From contig CM068317.1 of the NCBI GenBank assembly GCA_034766995.1, forward strand, positions 16,980,154 to 17,044,153: 64,000 nucleotides of DNA. The letters run 5' to 3'. Source of the stretch: Acanthacorydalis orientalis (taxonomy: Eukaryota; Arthropoda; Insecta; Megaloptera; Corydalidae). Below the pieces are notes generated by a model. It was not told where the DNA came from. It made no database searches and saw nothing but the letters and a program-made list of their open reading frames with translations. The number at the start of each line of letters is the position of its first letter. Within the stretch, counting starts at the first letter, position 1. Both the position numbers and the translations under genes were made by a program. Positions 1 to 11,312 of this stretch are shown in pieces.

Positions 1-137
1 AATGTTACCAGTGTACAGACTGAAAAATATACTTTAAAATGATATTAACATAAACACGATGAAATGGCCCTTTCATTGAAAAAAATTAAGGTTAGAATTT
101 AGAAAATAAAGACCACAATTATTTTCCTACAATCTAA
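1..137 (-). mobile_element. Hsmar1-like mariner, 5' end fragment cut by window edge
   Basis: This is the 5' untranslated part and terminal inverted repeat (TIR) of a mariner read on the minus strand; the rest lies outside the window. It matches the same part of the copy at 6297-6438 almost base for base, including the shared block ggttagaatt. The end reads as a worn ccaacctaa followed by the target dinucleotide TA at 138-139. The family is recognised from the TIR ttaggttggt plus aataattgcgg, which resembles human Hsmar1 (cecropia subfamily). No coding sequence is present. Confidence 0.85.
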
Positions 138-339
138 TATTATTGTAACTGAGGAATTCTTTTTTTATATTATCCGATTTACTAACTGATTACTTTTTTT
201 GACATTAAATTATTATATGAACGTGTTTATTGTTTGGTTCGTACACAATTGCTTATAGTTTTTCCTGTACTTCATTTGTAATAAATTACAACTGTCAATA
301 CGATTCATAAAATATCAACTACGTACGCTAAAATTTCCT

Positions 340-720
340 CTGTTACATACATACACAATGTAATATCGTACCAAAGTGACACGCAGTCATTTTCAGGAAA
401 ACAAAATCTCCGCTTATACTATACATGTGCACGCAAACATTTACATAGTGGCGCATATATCTCGAGATGGCGGTGACTATGAGAAAAGCGTGGCGCCACC
501 TGCACACTACGACCGCCGCCGCGGCCATATTGTCGATTTAAACGGCAATTCGTATGCCGGCAGCGCATCACCGAGCGCCACATTTAAAATAGTCGTCCGC
601 AACACACTTGCCACACCGCCGCTCATATATGTTATCAATAGCTCTACGCCACTGAAGTATATTTCCTTCCTGCATGCATGCACTTTATGTATGTGTGTAT
701 ATGTCTCTTAATGATATGTA
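340..720. promoter_or_regulatory. CpG-rich island with CTCF-like motifs; possible promoter or insulator
   Basis: Base composition changes sharply here: CG dinucleotides and GC-rich words (for example gaccgccgccgcggcc at 510-525) are dense, while the flanks are almost all A and T. The word gcgccacct at 493-501 is the reverse complement of AGGTGGCGC, the insect CTCF core as I know it. A one-mismatch form, agatggcgg, lies at 465-473, and gcgccacat is at 575-583. A 111-codon open frame covers 376-711 (+), but its translation resembles nothing I recognise and may be open only because stop codons are rarer in GC-rich DNA. It could be a promoter, insulator or untranslated first exon. Confidence 0.4.
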
Positions 721-1817
721 CTTTTTCAAATTCGCCAATACACTACTTGCTCTTTCTTCTTGTGCTCGTAACTAAAAAGAAAAGAATTGATTTATTGACG
801 ACAGTAAATATTTGAACGGTATTTCAGACGCTAACGTCGACATAAATGTTCTTAGGTCCGGGCGCTGGGTATGTTTCGATACAGAGAAAAAGATCCTTGT
901 ACGAATTATTTATAGTTGCCATGTATCATTTTCGTATTCAATTCTTATAAACGTGAAATTTGAATTTCATACTGGACAGTAAACATTTAGATATAATATT
1001 TTTGAAACTAAATATGTGATATTCAAATAAACAAACTTTGTAAATAATATTTAAGATTTCTTTATTGATTGAGCATAATTTCAGTCTTATTAAAAGTATA
1101 TTTTTAAAAATATTAATGACATTAAAAAGAAAATGATTTCCTAAGTAAGCAATTTATAATAAAGTATAATTTTCTTCCTTTTTAATGTAGCTAGTGCTAA
1201 AATTTACAATTATAGTTTATTACTGTTGTTAAAGTCTCCTTCACGGATGAATAAATTCTGATAATTTTACATAATGCTTTTTACTAAAATCTACAATACT
1301 ACTGATTAAAGGTAAGATGATACAGGTTTCATAAAGGTAAAATTATATTTTGTATGTAAAATTCTATGGTGATTTCAGATTATTCATTATTTTTTTCAAT
1401 ATGTGCAAAAAATATTATCATACTAAAAAGCAATCATATACAATTTTACTCCAGAACAAAAGAATATAGACCAAAAAGAATTTATTGATCTGAAACAAAT
1501 ACACCTGCTCCTTTTTTGCGTCAACTTTGGTCCGACAACAAACTTTGTTCAAATTATGATCAAACGCTTCCAATATTTTAAAAGTAAGTTTATATGTATA
1601 AATAAAAAAAATTAAAAAAATATTTTTTCAGGCTTTAAATCATGATATTTATAATAAAGATAAATCATGAAAGTGAAGTAGAATAGATGCTTTACTCCAA
1701 TTTTATCTAGAAATAATAATTCTGAATGCGAATCACTAAAAAAAGCTTCTTTATTTATTTTTTTAAAAAATCTTATAGTTTATAACTAGAAATATAAAAT
1801 GAATAACCTTCTCAAAT
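721..1817. other. AT-rich stretch, no feature seen
   Basis: I see no coding potential, terminal repeats or microsatellite longer than a few units. It separates the CpG-rich island from the first TA-flanked mariner. Confidence 0.6.
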
Positions 1818-1819
1818 TA

Positions 1820-2634
1820 CGAGGGTCGTTTGATAAGTTTGGTAAATTTCTATGATGTAGCGCCACCATCCATTTGGTAACGTTACGATTATCAAGTGTT
1901 GCTTTTCATCTGGCATAAGCGAAATTTCAACCAAAAGCAACGCGTTCTTCACATTCTATAAATGTTTAAAGCGAGCCTTGTAGTTGCCGTAAAAATGGAA
2001 AAAACGAGTAGGCCTTTTTGCATCGATTCGTTACCATGGATGAAACATAGATCCACTACTACACACCTGAGTTGAAGTAGTAGTCAAAGCAGTGGACAAC
2101 GACCGATTAAAGTGCACCGAAGAAGACAAAGACCGTTTTGTCGACTGAGAAGTCGATGACCAGTGTTTTTAGGATTCCCAGCAAATCATTATGATCGACT
2201 ACTTAACGAAGTAGAAAACGATAACAGAAGCCTATTATGCAACTTTATTGGGCCGTTTGAAAGAAGATCTGAAATAAAAACGACCAATATTGGCGAAAAA
2301 AACGTGCTCTTTCATCACGACAGTGCACCATACCACAAATCGAACGTCGCAATGGCAAAGTTGCACGAATTAGGCTTCAAATTGATTGCTCATCCACACT
2401 AATATTGGGACTTGGCTCCATACGATTTATTCCTTTTCCCAAACTTGAAAATTCGGCTTGGTGGAAAGAAATTCTCGTCGAATGAGGTTATCATCGCCGC
2501 TGTCAATGCGTATTTTGGAAACTCGCTGGAGAAAGGGTATAACCACCAATGGAGACTATGTTGAGGAACAGATCGATTTTTCCAAAAAATGGTATTTAAT
2601 TTGTTTTTTTCTTATAATTATCAAACGACCCTCG
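1820..2634 (+). mobile_element. Mariner element (second subfamily), internally deleted, TA-flanked
   Basis: Both ends are visible. The left TIR cgagggtcgtttgataa at 1820-1836 is repeated exactly, in inverse orientation, at 2618-2634. Each end is flanked by TA (1818-1819 and 2635-2636), the mariner target duplication. At 815 bp it is about two thirds of a full mariner. The missing part is the N-terminal half of the transposase: the 5' leader and a start-like codon near 1995 run almost directly into the first catalytic motif at 2034. The subfamily differs from the Hsmar1-like copies; the TIR and protein look mellifera/capitata-like, but that placement is tentative. Confidence 0.88.
2033..2600 (+). 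pseudogene. Mariner transposase pseudogene, catalytic half
   Basis: The DDE transposase would cut and join the element at TA sites. In one frame the first motif reads TMDETWIHYYTPE (from 2034) with a stop in place of the expected Trp of DETW-type context shortly after. An open segment (2163-2402) holds FHHDSAP with the second catalytic Asp, followed after 34 residues by the third Asp in APYDLFLFPN. So the D..D34D spacing of mariner survives although a TAA at 2400-2402 interrupts it. Near the C-terminus, NAYFGNSLEKG resembles the mariner end, then the frame is lost. It is not functional: there are stops, a frameshift and no DNA-binding domain. Confidence 0.85.
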
Positions 2635-2968
2635 TATATAATTATATAATTTATAACATATTTTCGAAGCGTTAAGTTCTGCATTTGATCATTTTTGTTC
2701 AAAATCTTATAATGGTTTTAATGAAGATTGTAATAGATTTTATCCGGATAATTTCTATCAGAGAAAAAATATAAAGACAAATTAAATCTACGAATATTAA
2801 CAAATTATAGATAGGCGTAAATTAGGGAAAAATGCTAGGAATTGAATATTAGAATAAATCGTTTTTAATTTTTGCTTACGTACATTTCGATGATGATGCC
2901 ATCATATTCAAACCTTTGAGATTCAGAAAAAAAATACAGATATTTAATATAAAATTAATTGTATATTA

Positions 2969-3690
2969 TAAGGTTGGTGCAAAAATAATTACGGTTTTTA
3001 TCATTTTAAACTTGGGTATAGCATGCGATGAAAAGAAGATTCTCTACAACAATCGGAAACATTCATCACAATGGCTAGACAGAGGAGAAGTATTAAAACA
3101 GTTTACTAAGCCGAAGCTTCATGAAAAAAAAGTAATGGTCACTGTTTGATAATCTGAGTGTAGCATCATTCACTACAATTTCTTAAATCCTAGCTAAACA
3201 ATAACAGCAGAAAACGACTGTCAGAAAATTGAAAAAATGTTTGAGACGTTGCATAGTTTACAGTCAACATTAGTCAATCGAAGAAGACCAATTCTTCCTG
3301 ATGATAACGACCAACCACACGTCTCACAAATGACTTTATAAAAATTAAATGGACTAGGTTATGAAACCTTATCTCACCCACCTTATTCTTCAGATCTGTT
3401 TCTGACATTATTATATGTTTAAACATTTAAGTAATTTCCTACGAAAAAAGATTTTCAAAGATCAAGTATCAGTTGAAAACGCTTTCTATGGATTCGTGAA
3501 TTTCGAGACTTCTGAATTCTATTTTGTAGTAATAAACAAACTTGTTTCCCGTTAGGAAAAATGTGTCGCCACACATTTTTCCAATGGAGACCAGTGGTCT
3601 TTATTTTGATTAATAAATATAATATTTAACTTATATATGCGTCTTTATACTCGATACGTAAAAACCTAAATTATTTTTGTAGCAACGTAA
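2969..3690 (+). mobile_element. Hsmar1-like mariner, internally deleted (about 720 bp)
   Basis: It starts with aggttggtgcaaaaataatt (2971-2990), very close to the Hsmar1 end, and finishes with the inverse form ending gcaacgtaa before TA at 3691. Coding remnants run from about 3028 to 3620. The first catalytic motif reads CDEKKILYNNRK, then QWLDRGE and KPKLHEKKVMVTV; the whole DNA-binding half is gone. The second motif survives as DDNDQPHV, but at the third site the expected TDY reads TLL, so that Asp is lost. There are several frame breaks. Later text resembling INKLVS and EKCV marks the C-terminal end. Confidence 0.85.
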
Positions 3691-3692
3691 TA

Positions 3693-5128
3693 TAAGCATA
3701 TGAAAATTTGTTTTCCGGAACTTATATATATATGGCACATAACTTATTGCATATTTTATAAATAGGCAATTATAACACTAATTGAATATGGATCAAGAGT
3801 TTCGCAAGGATTGTCACAATATTAACTTTTAATTCTTCACTGGTACTTTTTTATATTATAATTTTTTTAAATGTTACACTTTCTAGACATTTTATTTTGA
3901 CAGACTAGACAGTTGATTATTGTTTACTTTTTTACAAAATTATGTCATAGTTGCAATATATTGTTTATTTTTTAAGAATTAAAAAGTTATCAAGAAGTTT
4001 TCAATTTATTTTTATAAATAAAATCAGTACATTGTTTCAATATAATTTTGAAATTCCTTTAAAAGCTTAAAAATAAAATAAAAAATAACTATAAGAGTTA
4101 ATCTGTTTATTACACCATAAAAAGCATCTTAAGCTTTCAAACTTATATATGTATTGGTGTAGTATCTGTTTATTGGATCATAAAAACCCATCTGGAAATA
4201 TTTTATCTCTTGAATGTTTTTATTCTTTTTGTTTGTTGTTGATTTTTCTTCATACATGTATTCACGAATATGTAATATGTTGTTAAACGTTACTTTAAAA
4301 ATAATTTTAATATATTGATATTTTTTAATTATTATTTTCTATTCGTAAAATAGAAATGTAATATAATTCTTTTCTAAAAAGTAATATGAAAATAATGATT
4401 CATAAAAAATGAAATGTGTATTTAAGAGCATTTTATTGAAAAAAAAATTAATAATATATTTTTATATTCAAAATCTAACATTAATTAAATTGTTTAATAA
4501 GTTGTGTTATAAAATAAATATCTTTAGTGATTGACATAAACTGCTATTAAAAATTAAATGGATATATTTAGTTTTTTTCTATTTACATATAATTTAAAAT
4601 TTATATTATTGGTAAAAAAATATAATTACTTAAAAAAACATTGAAAAATCTCAAAATAAAATATACATACTTTTGAATCATACAGTCAGACAAGTAATTA
4701 TTACTTTTATTGAAAAGATATTTTATCTATTGTATATCATAAAAATAATAATAACTGACCTAAATAGCCAAAAAGATTAATAAACCTGTAAGTGTAAGTC
4801 TCGAAACCAAAAAATTAGTAAAAATATTTCTTATAGCTGCAGTTGTTTTTTTTTTTGAAAATATAAAGTAATATCAAAATAAATATTATTTGTGTTACTT
4901 TGTAGTTAATTTTTATGTTCAAAACATTGTTTCTATATCGAATATAATTAAAAATTGTTAAGAAATTAAAGCATTTTTAATTTTTTCATTATCAACGTGA
5001 GAAAGTTATAAACAAATTAAGTATTTTTTTAAATATTATAATTGACTATTTCTAAAACCTCGAAACCCATTTTTCTTTATATAAAAAATATATGACTATA
5101 CATTAATAATATCACTATAATGTTGGTA
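3693..5128. other. AT-rich stretch, no feature seen
   Basis: About 1.4 kb of AT-rich sequence without usable open frames. Short poly-A and poly-T runs occur, but I see no terminal repeats, CpG-rich patches or long TA arrays. Confidence 0.6.
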
Positions 5129-5129
5129 T

Positions 5130-6438
5130 CACTATATTGTTGAATAATTGCGGTTTATGAACTTCAAATTCATTTACATTTTTCTCGACTAATAATTAAC
5201 TATATAAATGAAAATAAGTACCATTAGAATCGACACATTTTATTCAATTAATTACAAGTATATTTATTCCACTGGTGTAAAATTCCGGAGTTCTGGAGTT
5301 GGTAAAATGTCGAAATGCATTATTAGCAGGTTGGTTGTTGAAGACCTTACCCTGTAAGAAGTTGTTAAAATGCTTAAACAAGTAATAATCTGTTGACGAG
5401 ATGTTCGGTGAGTATAGTGGATGAAGCAATTTTTCACAGCTTAATTCATTCAAATTTTTGGAGAGTTAATCATGCGACGTGCGGTCGTCCATTGTAATAG
5501 AGCAGGGTTGGATTTTAGATTGACCAGTACGGGGACCAGACGTCGCAGTTTTTGGTGCATTTTTTTCAAATTCTTGATAATAACTCTCAGTTGTAATGGT
5601 TTCGCTAGGATTCAAAAAATTGTAGTGATTTATACCAAGCGCCGACCACCAAGCAATTAGCATAATTTTTTTTTAGTGTAGTTTCGAATTCGCGAAATGC
5701 TTTCAGGCTTCATTTTTATCCAACCACTGTGCAGTCCGATTTTTGTTGTCCTAAAGGATCAATTTTTCATCGTAACTATTGTACGAACATCATCATATTG
5801 CATCAACTATTGTACGTTATAATATGAACGAGAATGATCGTTTTTGTAGCCAAAAAGAAAACATAGAAAAAACTTCGTATCGGTGATTTTTTGGTTTTCG
5901 TTTAGTTTGTACGGCACCCATTTCTCAACTTTTTTGATTTCCTGTTTTAAGTAGGACAGAACTATTACGTGATTAATACCTAACTTTTGTGCTAAAATAT
6001 CGAATTTGTGTGCGTGGTTTCAATTCAAATAATGACTTAAGTTAATTGTTATGAACTGAAGAAAAACGCCCGAGACATTATTAATCTTCAAAGCTCTTGT
6101 TTTCAGTACTAAATTAACGGAATCAGCATTAAAGCGCACGTTCTTTAACAATACTCGTAGCAAAAGCATAGTTTAATTTACGAACAGTTTCTGCTGCTTA
6201 ACCACCCATTTTGAACTCAAAAATAATGATTTTATTTGCTTCTTTTCCATCTCTTATTCAATATCTCGATTTGAAGAAAAAAAACTAATTAAATCCAAAT
6301 TGATGTTACCAAAATACAGACCGAAAAATGTATTTTAAAATGATATTAATATGAACATAATCAAGTGACATTTTCATTGAAAAAAATTAAGGTTAGAATT
6401 CAGAAAATAAATACCGCAATTATTTTTTACCAACCTAA
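5130..6438 (-). mobile_element. Hsmar1-like mariner, near full length
   Basis: On the minus strand it begins at 6438 (accaacctaa on the plus strand, TA at 6439-6440) and ends near 5130-5140 with a worn aataattgcggttta. The length, about 1.3 kb, is that of an intact Hsmar1-type element, so this is the least deleted copy of the family in the window. The left end carries a small local duplication (two versions of tatcactata at 5109-5136), so that boundary is uncertain by some 15 bases. Confidence 0.88.
5244..6250 (-). pseudogene. Mariner transposase pseudogene (cecropia/Hsmar1 type)
   Basis: The start codon is at 6250 (MEKKQ). The first catalytic Asp survives in YDEK (codon 5769-5771). Downstream come TAQWLDKNEA, then WWSALGINHYNFLNPSETIT (open segment 5466-5663). 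The second catalytic Asp is lost: the expected HDNARPH reads YYNGRPH. The third is kept in SSTDYYLFKH, inside the open segment 5244-5453, followed by NFLQGK and SRTPEFYTSGIN near the C-terminus. Multiple stops and at least two frame changes separate the parts. Full-length relatives have about 340-350 residues. It is inactive. Confidence 0.87.
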
Positions 6439-6440
6439 TA

Positions 6441-7960
6441 TTTTTATTAAAACATTAATAAACCAAAACAATGCAAATGCACTTGTTTAAACAATTAATC
6501 AGTATTTTTAATAAATATGGAGAAATTAATTTTTAACAACAATTTTGTAAAAATACTGATATATTTACAAAATTGTGGTATTTTTTGACAATGATACATT
6601 TATTACGAAAGTATGTTTTCAAAAAGGAGTAGTTCCAACCCTGAAATTAGCGCTATTCGAATCTTTTTACATTATAATAAATTTCAAGGAAATTAAAAAT
6701 GAATTTTTGTTAGTATATACAAAATTTGGTTAACCAGTTTTGAAAAATAAGCGGTTTATATCTATAAAATTCTAGAAAATGTTTAATAGTTAAAAAAGAT
6801 TTTAAGAGAAAAATTTTTAATTGACAGTGTAGCCTGAATAGTTATCAGTTTCAAGGTTATATTAGTTAATTTTAAACAAATTAAAAAAATAGGATACAGA
6901 CTTAAAAATAATATTAGTAAATAATATGATTATTTTCATTTAGACACCTTTTTAAAATATATAGTTAAGTATGGAACGAACAAGTTAGTAAATAGATTCT
7001 AGATACATTCTTCAAAAGTTATATACTTGAAGAAAAAAAGGTCATTACTAGGATCATAAATATTGTATTAAGTATAATAGTTGATCCTGTATCTTGTTAT
7101 TATAATAATAGCATTGACATCAAAAGGGTCATAAACAAAAACGTGTTTGAAAATAATTCATTTATGACAATACATATTTTTTTTAACTGAAGAAAAAAAT
7201 TCAATAAATTTAATCAACTAGAGTTATCAATGATTTTTGTATATATTTTGCTTTATAAATACATTTTTATAACGTTACGTATAAAGGTTATTGTACAATG
7301 ACAGTATCTACATTTGCAAGACTCAAATAGTATAACATATTTTATTAGAGGATTACGAAAAACGTGTACAATTTTCTTGATATCTACAAAGCATCGACAA
7401 GAATTGCATAACAATCTTTTTATAGACAGAGTTTCATTCTTACGTGATGGGATTAACAACACAAGAAATTCACATAAATCAGTGAACAATAAAACAAAGT
7501 TTGTATTGAAATAAAGATAAGAAGCATTGTCATTGTGAATATTTTTAATATAAATTACACTGCCTAGCTATTTCATTTCATTCATCAAACAATTAATATT
7601 TTTTTTATAAAAATAATATTGTATGAAATTTCGTTAGTCATTAAGTTTAATTTGTATGCAACGTTAAAATTCGGAAACTACTGGTCAGATTTTCATTCAT
7701 TTTTCACTTTACATTTGAATTTTTATCCTAATAGATATAGAATAAAAAGTTGGACATTTTACGGTATTCTGTACAGATGCATTTTTTGAAATTTTAGTTT
7801 TTAGAACATTAAATGGAATGTTAAACAAATTAATTTGTAACATACACGCATAATGAAGTATGAAAAAAAATATTAAGTTTAAAAAATTATAACTTTTTAA
7901 CCAAAGTGATTAGAAATATATCTAATTTCACTTAAATGGTCTTTAATATAAAGTTGCTCA
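6441..7960. other. AT-rich stretch, two overlapping unassigned ORFs only
   Basis: It contains no recognisable element. A minus-strand frame (7253-7489) and a plus-strand frame (7314-7514) overlap. The minus one is Cys-rich (LLCNSCRC, CKCRYCHC) but lacks spacing typical of a zinc finger I know. Neither has a GC shift or splice-site context, so I leave both uncalled. Confidence 0.5.
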
Positions 7961-7964
7961 AGTT

Positions 7965-8360
7965 AGCTGTACAAATTAATTTAATGCTTTTTTTATAGAA
8001 AATGGAACGAATAAATTTTAAAATAAATAATAAAATTTCAAATAAATTTTACAACTTCTTCCACTGTTTTAGCATTTTTTGCATGCTTTATGCATCACAA
8101 TAACTTCCTCACAGCTGAACAAATCAATCCCACGGTTTCGGCAGCATTTTTCAACTGGAATGTGAAAAGTATGCAATGCCTAATATGTTGTTTTTCAGAT
8201 TCCATCGTGTTCACTATTGTTTTACGAGGTTATGGCCAAGATATATAGTACTTTAAAATTTTAAGGTTGTCATTTCAAATTCCTAAAACAACGAAAAAAT
8301 ATTTTAATTTAGAACATAGTTATGATTGATTGAATTTAAAGGCACAAAATTAATATTTGC
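7965..8360 (-). mobile_element. Non-autonomous mariner-derived repeat, copy 1
   Basis: One of three related copies (others at 50590-51090 and 59880-60330). On the minus strand an ATG at 8205 opens MESEKQHIRHCILF, the typical start of a mariner helix-turn-helix domain, then FQLKNAAET and ICSA. The frame then breaks. The catalytic core is absent, and a further deletion removes most of the C-terminal coding part kept by the other copies. Similarity to copy 2 continues upstream of the ATG through ttggcca and ttttagga up to about 8355, where copy 1 runs into a (TA)n array. The distal end matches copy 3 (aattaatttgta, reverse of 7970-7985). Confidence 0.7.
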
Positions 8361-8362
8361 AC

Positions 8363-8363
<1 letters not shown>

Positions 8364-8431
<68 letters not shown>
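8364..8431. repeat. (TA)n/(TG)n microsatellite
   Basis: About 50 bases of TA followed by about 16 of TG. It sits exactly where similarity between copies 1 and 2 of the mariner-derived repeat stops, so it probably expanded inside that element's leader. Confidence 0.95.
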
Positions 8432-8508
8432 TTACATATGTATATGCATATATGTGTATGTATAGTTTAAATGATGCATTGATTTTTGTTGTAAATTTTA
8501 ATAATCTT

Positions 8509-9019
8509 TCTATATATATAAAAATTATTCCATTGTAAAATTTCCATAAAACACATTTTTTTCGTGTAGACCATTTCCTCTTAGCGGCGCACCCGCCCCT
8601 ACACTCTACCAGTAATACGTTAACCATTTTATTCTCGATCATTAATGATTGGTTGATGGATGTCGAGCGGTCTCTGTTCTGGTTGGTTGACATCAGTCAC
8701 ATATACGTAACTCTCTCACTGTGTACAAGGAAAGAGGGTTTACGATTTTAATGTAAAACTGATATGAAATTTATTCAAAATATTGTATTAATTAAAGATT
8801 TAGAGTTAAAAAATTGTTACACATTTTAATATTGTATTATGTTGTTAATTTTTATAAAATTTTCCAATAAAAAAATTACAACTTATATTTTTTTCAGATT
8901 ATTTGTGTACATAATTTGTTAATTTCCGTTATTTTTTAGGGGAGAGCAGAGGTAAACGAACAGAGGGCATAGCATCCCCGTAAGTCAGCGAACGTAGTGA
9001 GTAGGGAAGAAGCACTTGG
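8509..9019 (+). mobile_element. Helitron-like dispersed repeat, copy 1
   Basis: Matches 9421-9877 along most of its length and the reverse of 13630-13876 at both ends. Shared landmarks are tctatata near the start, catt..aaaatttcc, cgtgtaga, the box gattggttgatgga, the box ggttgacatcag, and a GC-rich tail with gagcagag. It ends cttgg before T. No open frame is kept. A GC-rich tail with a short hairpin just before a CTRR-like terminus suggests a non-autonomous Helitron; the 5' end is not clear because similarity between copies runs slightly upstream of the TC. Confidence 0.6.
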
Positions 9020-9339
9020 TAATTAAATTAATAATTTAAAAATTTACTGTTTTAATATCATTGATAAACAAAATATAGTTTTTTTATAAAAAAAATAAAA
9101 TACTCTTTCAAAGGTCCTCAATCATATTACAAAGAAAATTGTACACTTTTTATAATTAATGAAAAATTTTATTAGAGTCAAATGTAGCATAATTAATATT
9201 GTATTAGATTATTGTTTTAATGATCTACAATATTTTCTATAGATTATTGTTGAATAGGCATTATTTATATTTTTTCAATTAAATTTTTAATTAAGGATTA
9301 TGGTTTAATTTAAGTAACAGTATTTGCATCCAAAACCTG

Positions 9340-9340
<1 letters not shown>

Positions 9341-9383
<43 letters not shown>
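9341..9383. repeat. (TA)n(GA)n compound microsatellite
   Basis: About 20 bases of TA joined directly to about 22 of AG, between two copies of the Helitron-like repeat. Confidence 0.95.
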
Positions 9384-9420
9384 AATAAATATATAGATCT
9401 TTTTGTCTTTAATATATCTT

Positions 9421-9520
9421 TCTATAATTAAACATTGATCCTCCTACTTCGTGATTTTTATTCGTGTTTTGATTGGTTGATGGAGATTGTGCGGTCTCTA
9501 TTATAATTGGTTGACATCAG

Positions 9521-9576
<56 letters not shown>

Positions 9577-9877
9577 CTCATTCACGGTGTGCAGCGAAAG
9601 AGGATATACGAATTCAGTGTAAAACTGATAAAATATTTTATTCACTGAAGCTTTAAAGTAAAGAAATTATTACAAATTGTAACATTGTATTTCGTTATGT
9701 AAATTTTTATAATCTTTCCTTATAAATATTTTACGACTTACATTTTATACTGATTAGTTGTGTGTATAATTTTATAATTTATTTTATTTGTTAGAGGAGG
9801 TGCGAGCGTTATCAAGCAGAAGGCGGGGTTCTTCCGGGTCTAGGCGAGCACAGAGAGCAGAGGGCAAAGCCCAATGG
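9421..9877 (+). mobile_element. Helitron-like dispersed repeat, copy 2
   Basis: Lies about 400 bp downstream of copy 1 in the same orientation and shares its boxes gattggttgatgga and ggttgacatcag. A (TA)n array of about 50 bases (9521-9576) replaces the short tatacgta found at that point in copy 1. The tail is GC-rich: aggcgagcacagagagcag (9842-9860), then the small hairpin gggcaaagccc (9862-9872) and the end aatgg before T. A hairpin about 5-10 bases from the 3' terminus is a Helitron hallmark. No coding sequence is present. Confidence 0.6.
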
Positions 9878-10439
9878 TATTAATAAGGAAAATATGTTAA
9901 ATAATCCAACCATATAATATTAAAAAGAAACATTAATTGAATTTTATTATTTATTTATTTACTAGTTTTGCCGTATTAAACTGAATATAAGTTTTTTCGA
10001 CAAACTTTCATGAAAAATCAAAAGTTATTTTATATTCGTATCTTCAGGAATTCAGACTATACCGCCACACGTGATGTTTCTGAATTAGTTTTAAATATGT
10101 ATTTGAATAATTTTTATTAACATTACGATATTTTTTATTATTTTCTTTGGAAAAATTCTGCATGTCGTCTTATAATAGGAGTCGTAAAAAATTCTTCTTT
10201 CTTGATTTTTTTTGAAAACACTGGGAATCGTCTTTATATTTGGGCTAATACATTAACTGATATTTATATTAATAATAAAAAATTAAAGCTAAATATTAAA
10301 AAAATGCCAATAATAGTATTATATATAGGACATAAAAATGTATCACGAAAAATTTTGAATTATATATATATATACATATACATATATATAGAGAGAGAGA
10401 AAGACAGCGGGGGGAGAAAGGAATTTTAAAGAATCTGTG

Positions 10440-11040
10440 GAAATCTCAACTATTAATAAAAGTATGCTTACGAATAGTCATCTAGTTACGTCTTCCATTA
10501 TTACTATTAAGTTCGGTGAAAATCAGAGACCATCTATAAAGTCTTTGAACAAAACGAGCTCTGTACAGATTGCGACAGTGACATGCCAATAAGAGTAGCA
10601 AGTATCGTATGACCGTACGAAAGAAACAGTGAACGACCACGCTTCATGATGTATTAGTATTCCGTGCACGCGGCTCGAACCACTGCTAACTTACTTTGTT
10701 ACGCGTACGTCCTTCGCGCTCGGAGGGTCCTCAGAGAGACAAGTTACAAAATGGAGAATATTTGATTTGCAAAAGAGATCGAGTTCCCGTCGATATTTTC
10801 TGCAGGTTCGTCCGCTGTGACTGGAGGACGGGAAAAAGACATCGCGCCAACGTACTTATGTGTCTTGATAAATAGAAGGAATCGGCATCGGCGAATCATT
10901 TTACATTTTGCTTTATATTTTTCGTACGTTGTTACGAAATTGTTTTTTATATATGGATGACGATGGTGTGAATGTAGCAGGTGCTCGGGATATTTTTGAA
11001 TGATGCGTATATGAATGTGTATGTACATACTTTGGACGTA
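10440..11040. promoter_or_regulatory. CpG-rich island; possible promoter or exon region
   Basis: Within AT-rich DNA this block has markedly more G, C and CG dinucleotides, most densely at 10655-10735 (for example acgcgtacgtccttcgcgct, 10700-10719). A minus-strand open frame of 94 codons (10744-11028) ends in a non-repetitive segment with MSFSRPPVTADEPAEN, but I recognise no domain. A splice-acceptor-like ttttctgcag ends at 10805 on the plus strand. A promoter with a 5' exon is plausible; nothing fixes the strand. Confidence 0.35.
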
Positions 11041-11198
11041 TTTTTATCTTTGAGCAATTTATTAGATGGCGAATTTTTTTTTGTTTTCCTTTATATTCTA
11101 TATCTGAATTGTAAATAATAAATTCGATTGAAAATTACTTTTACTTTCTTTAATGTTCAACATATAAACAAACTATTATGTAATATAATTCAAAAATT

Positions 11199-11199
<1 letters not shown>

Positions 11200-11249
<50 letters not shown>

Positions 11250-11312
11250 AAATATTGAGAATATGAAGTTAAATAAGAATTTATATACATACATATATAT
11301 ATATATATACAT
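11200..11312. repeat. Two (TA)n arrays
   Basis: Arrays at about 11203-11248 and 11290-11310, separated by non-repetitive AT-rich sequence. A Tyr-Ile frame on the minus strand (11198-11485) reads through both and is not a gene. Confidence 0.95.

Noticed and set aside
7253..7514. Overlapping Cys-rich (minus) and plus-strand frames
   Set aside because: Cys spacing fits no zinc-finger or toxin fold I can name and no GC shift or splice signals support an exon.
8304..8693. 129-codon minus-strand frame
   Set aside because: Its middle is a Tyr-Ile run from the TA/TG array and the rest overlaps the Helitron-like repeat and the MITE copy.
10665..10680. tRNA B-box-like gcggctcgaaccac
   Set aside because: No A-box or cloverleaf could be drawn around it.
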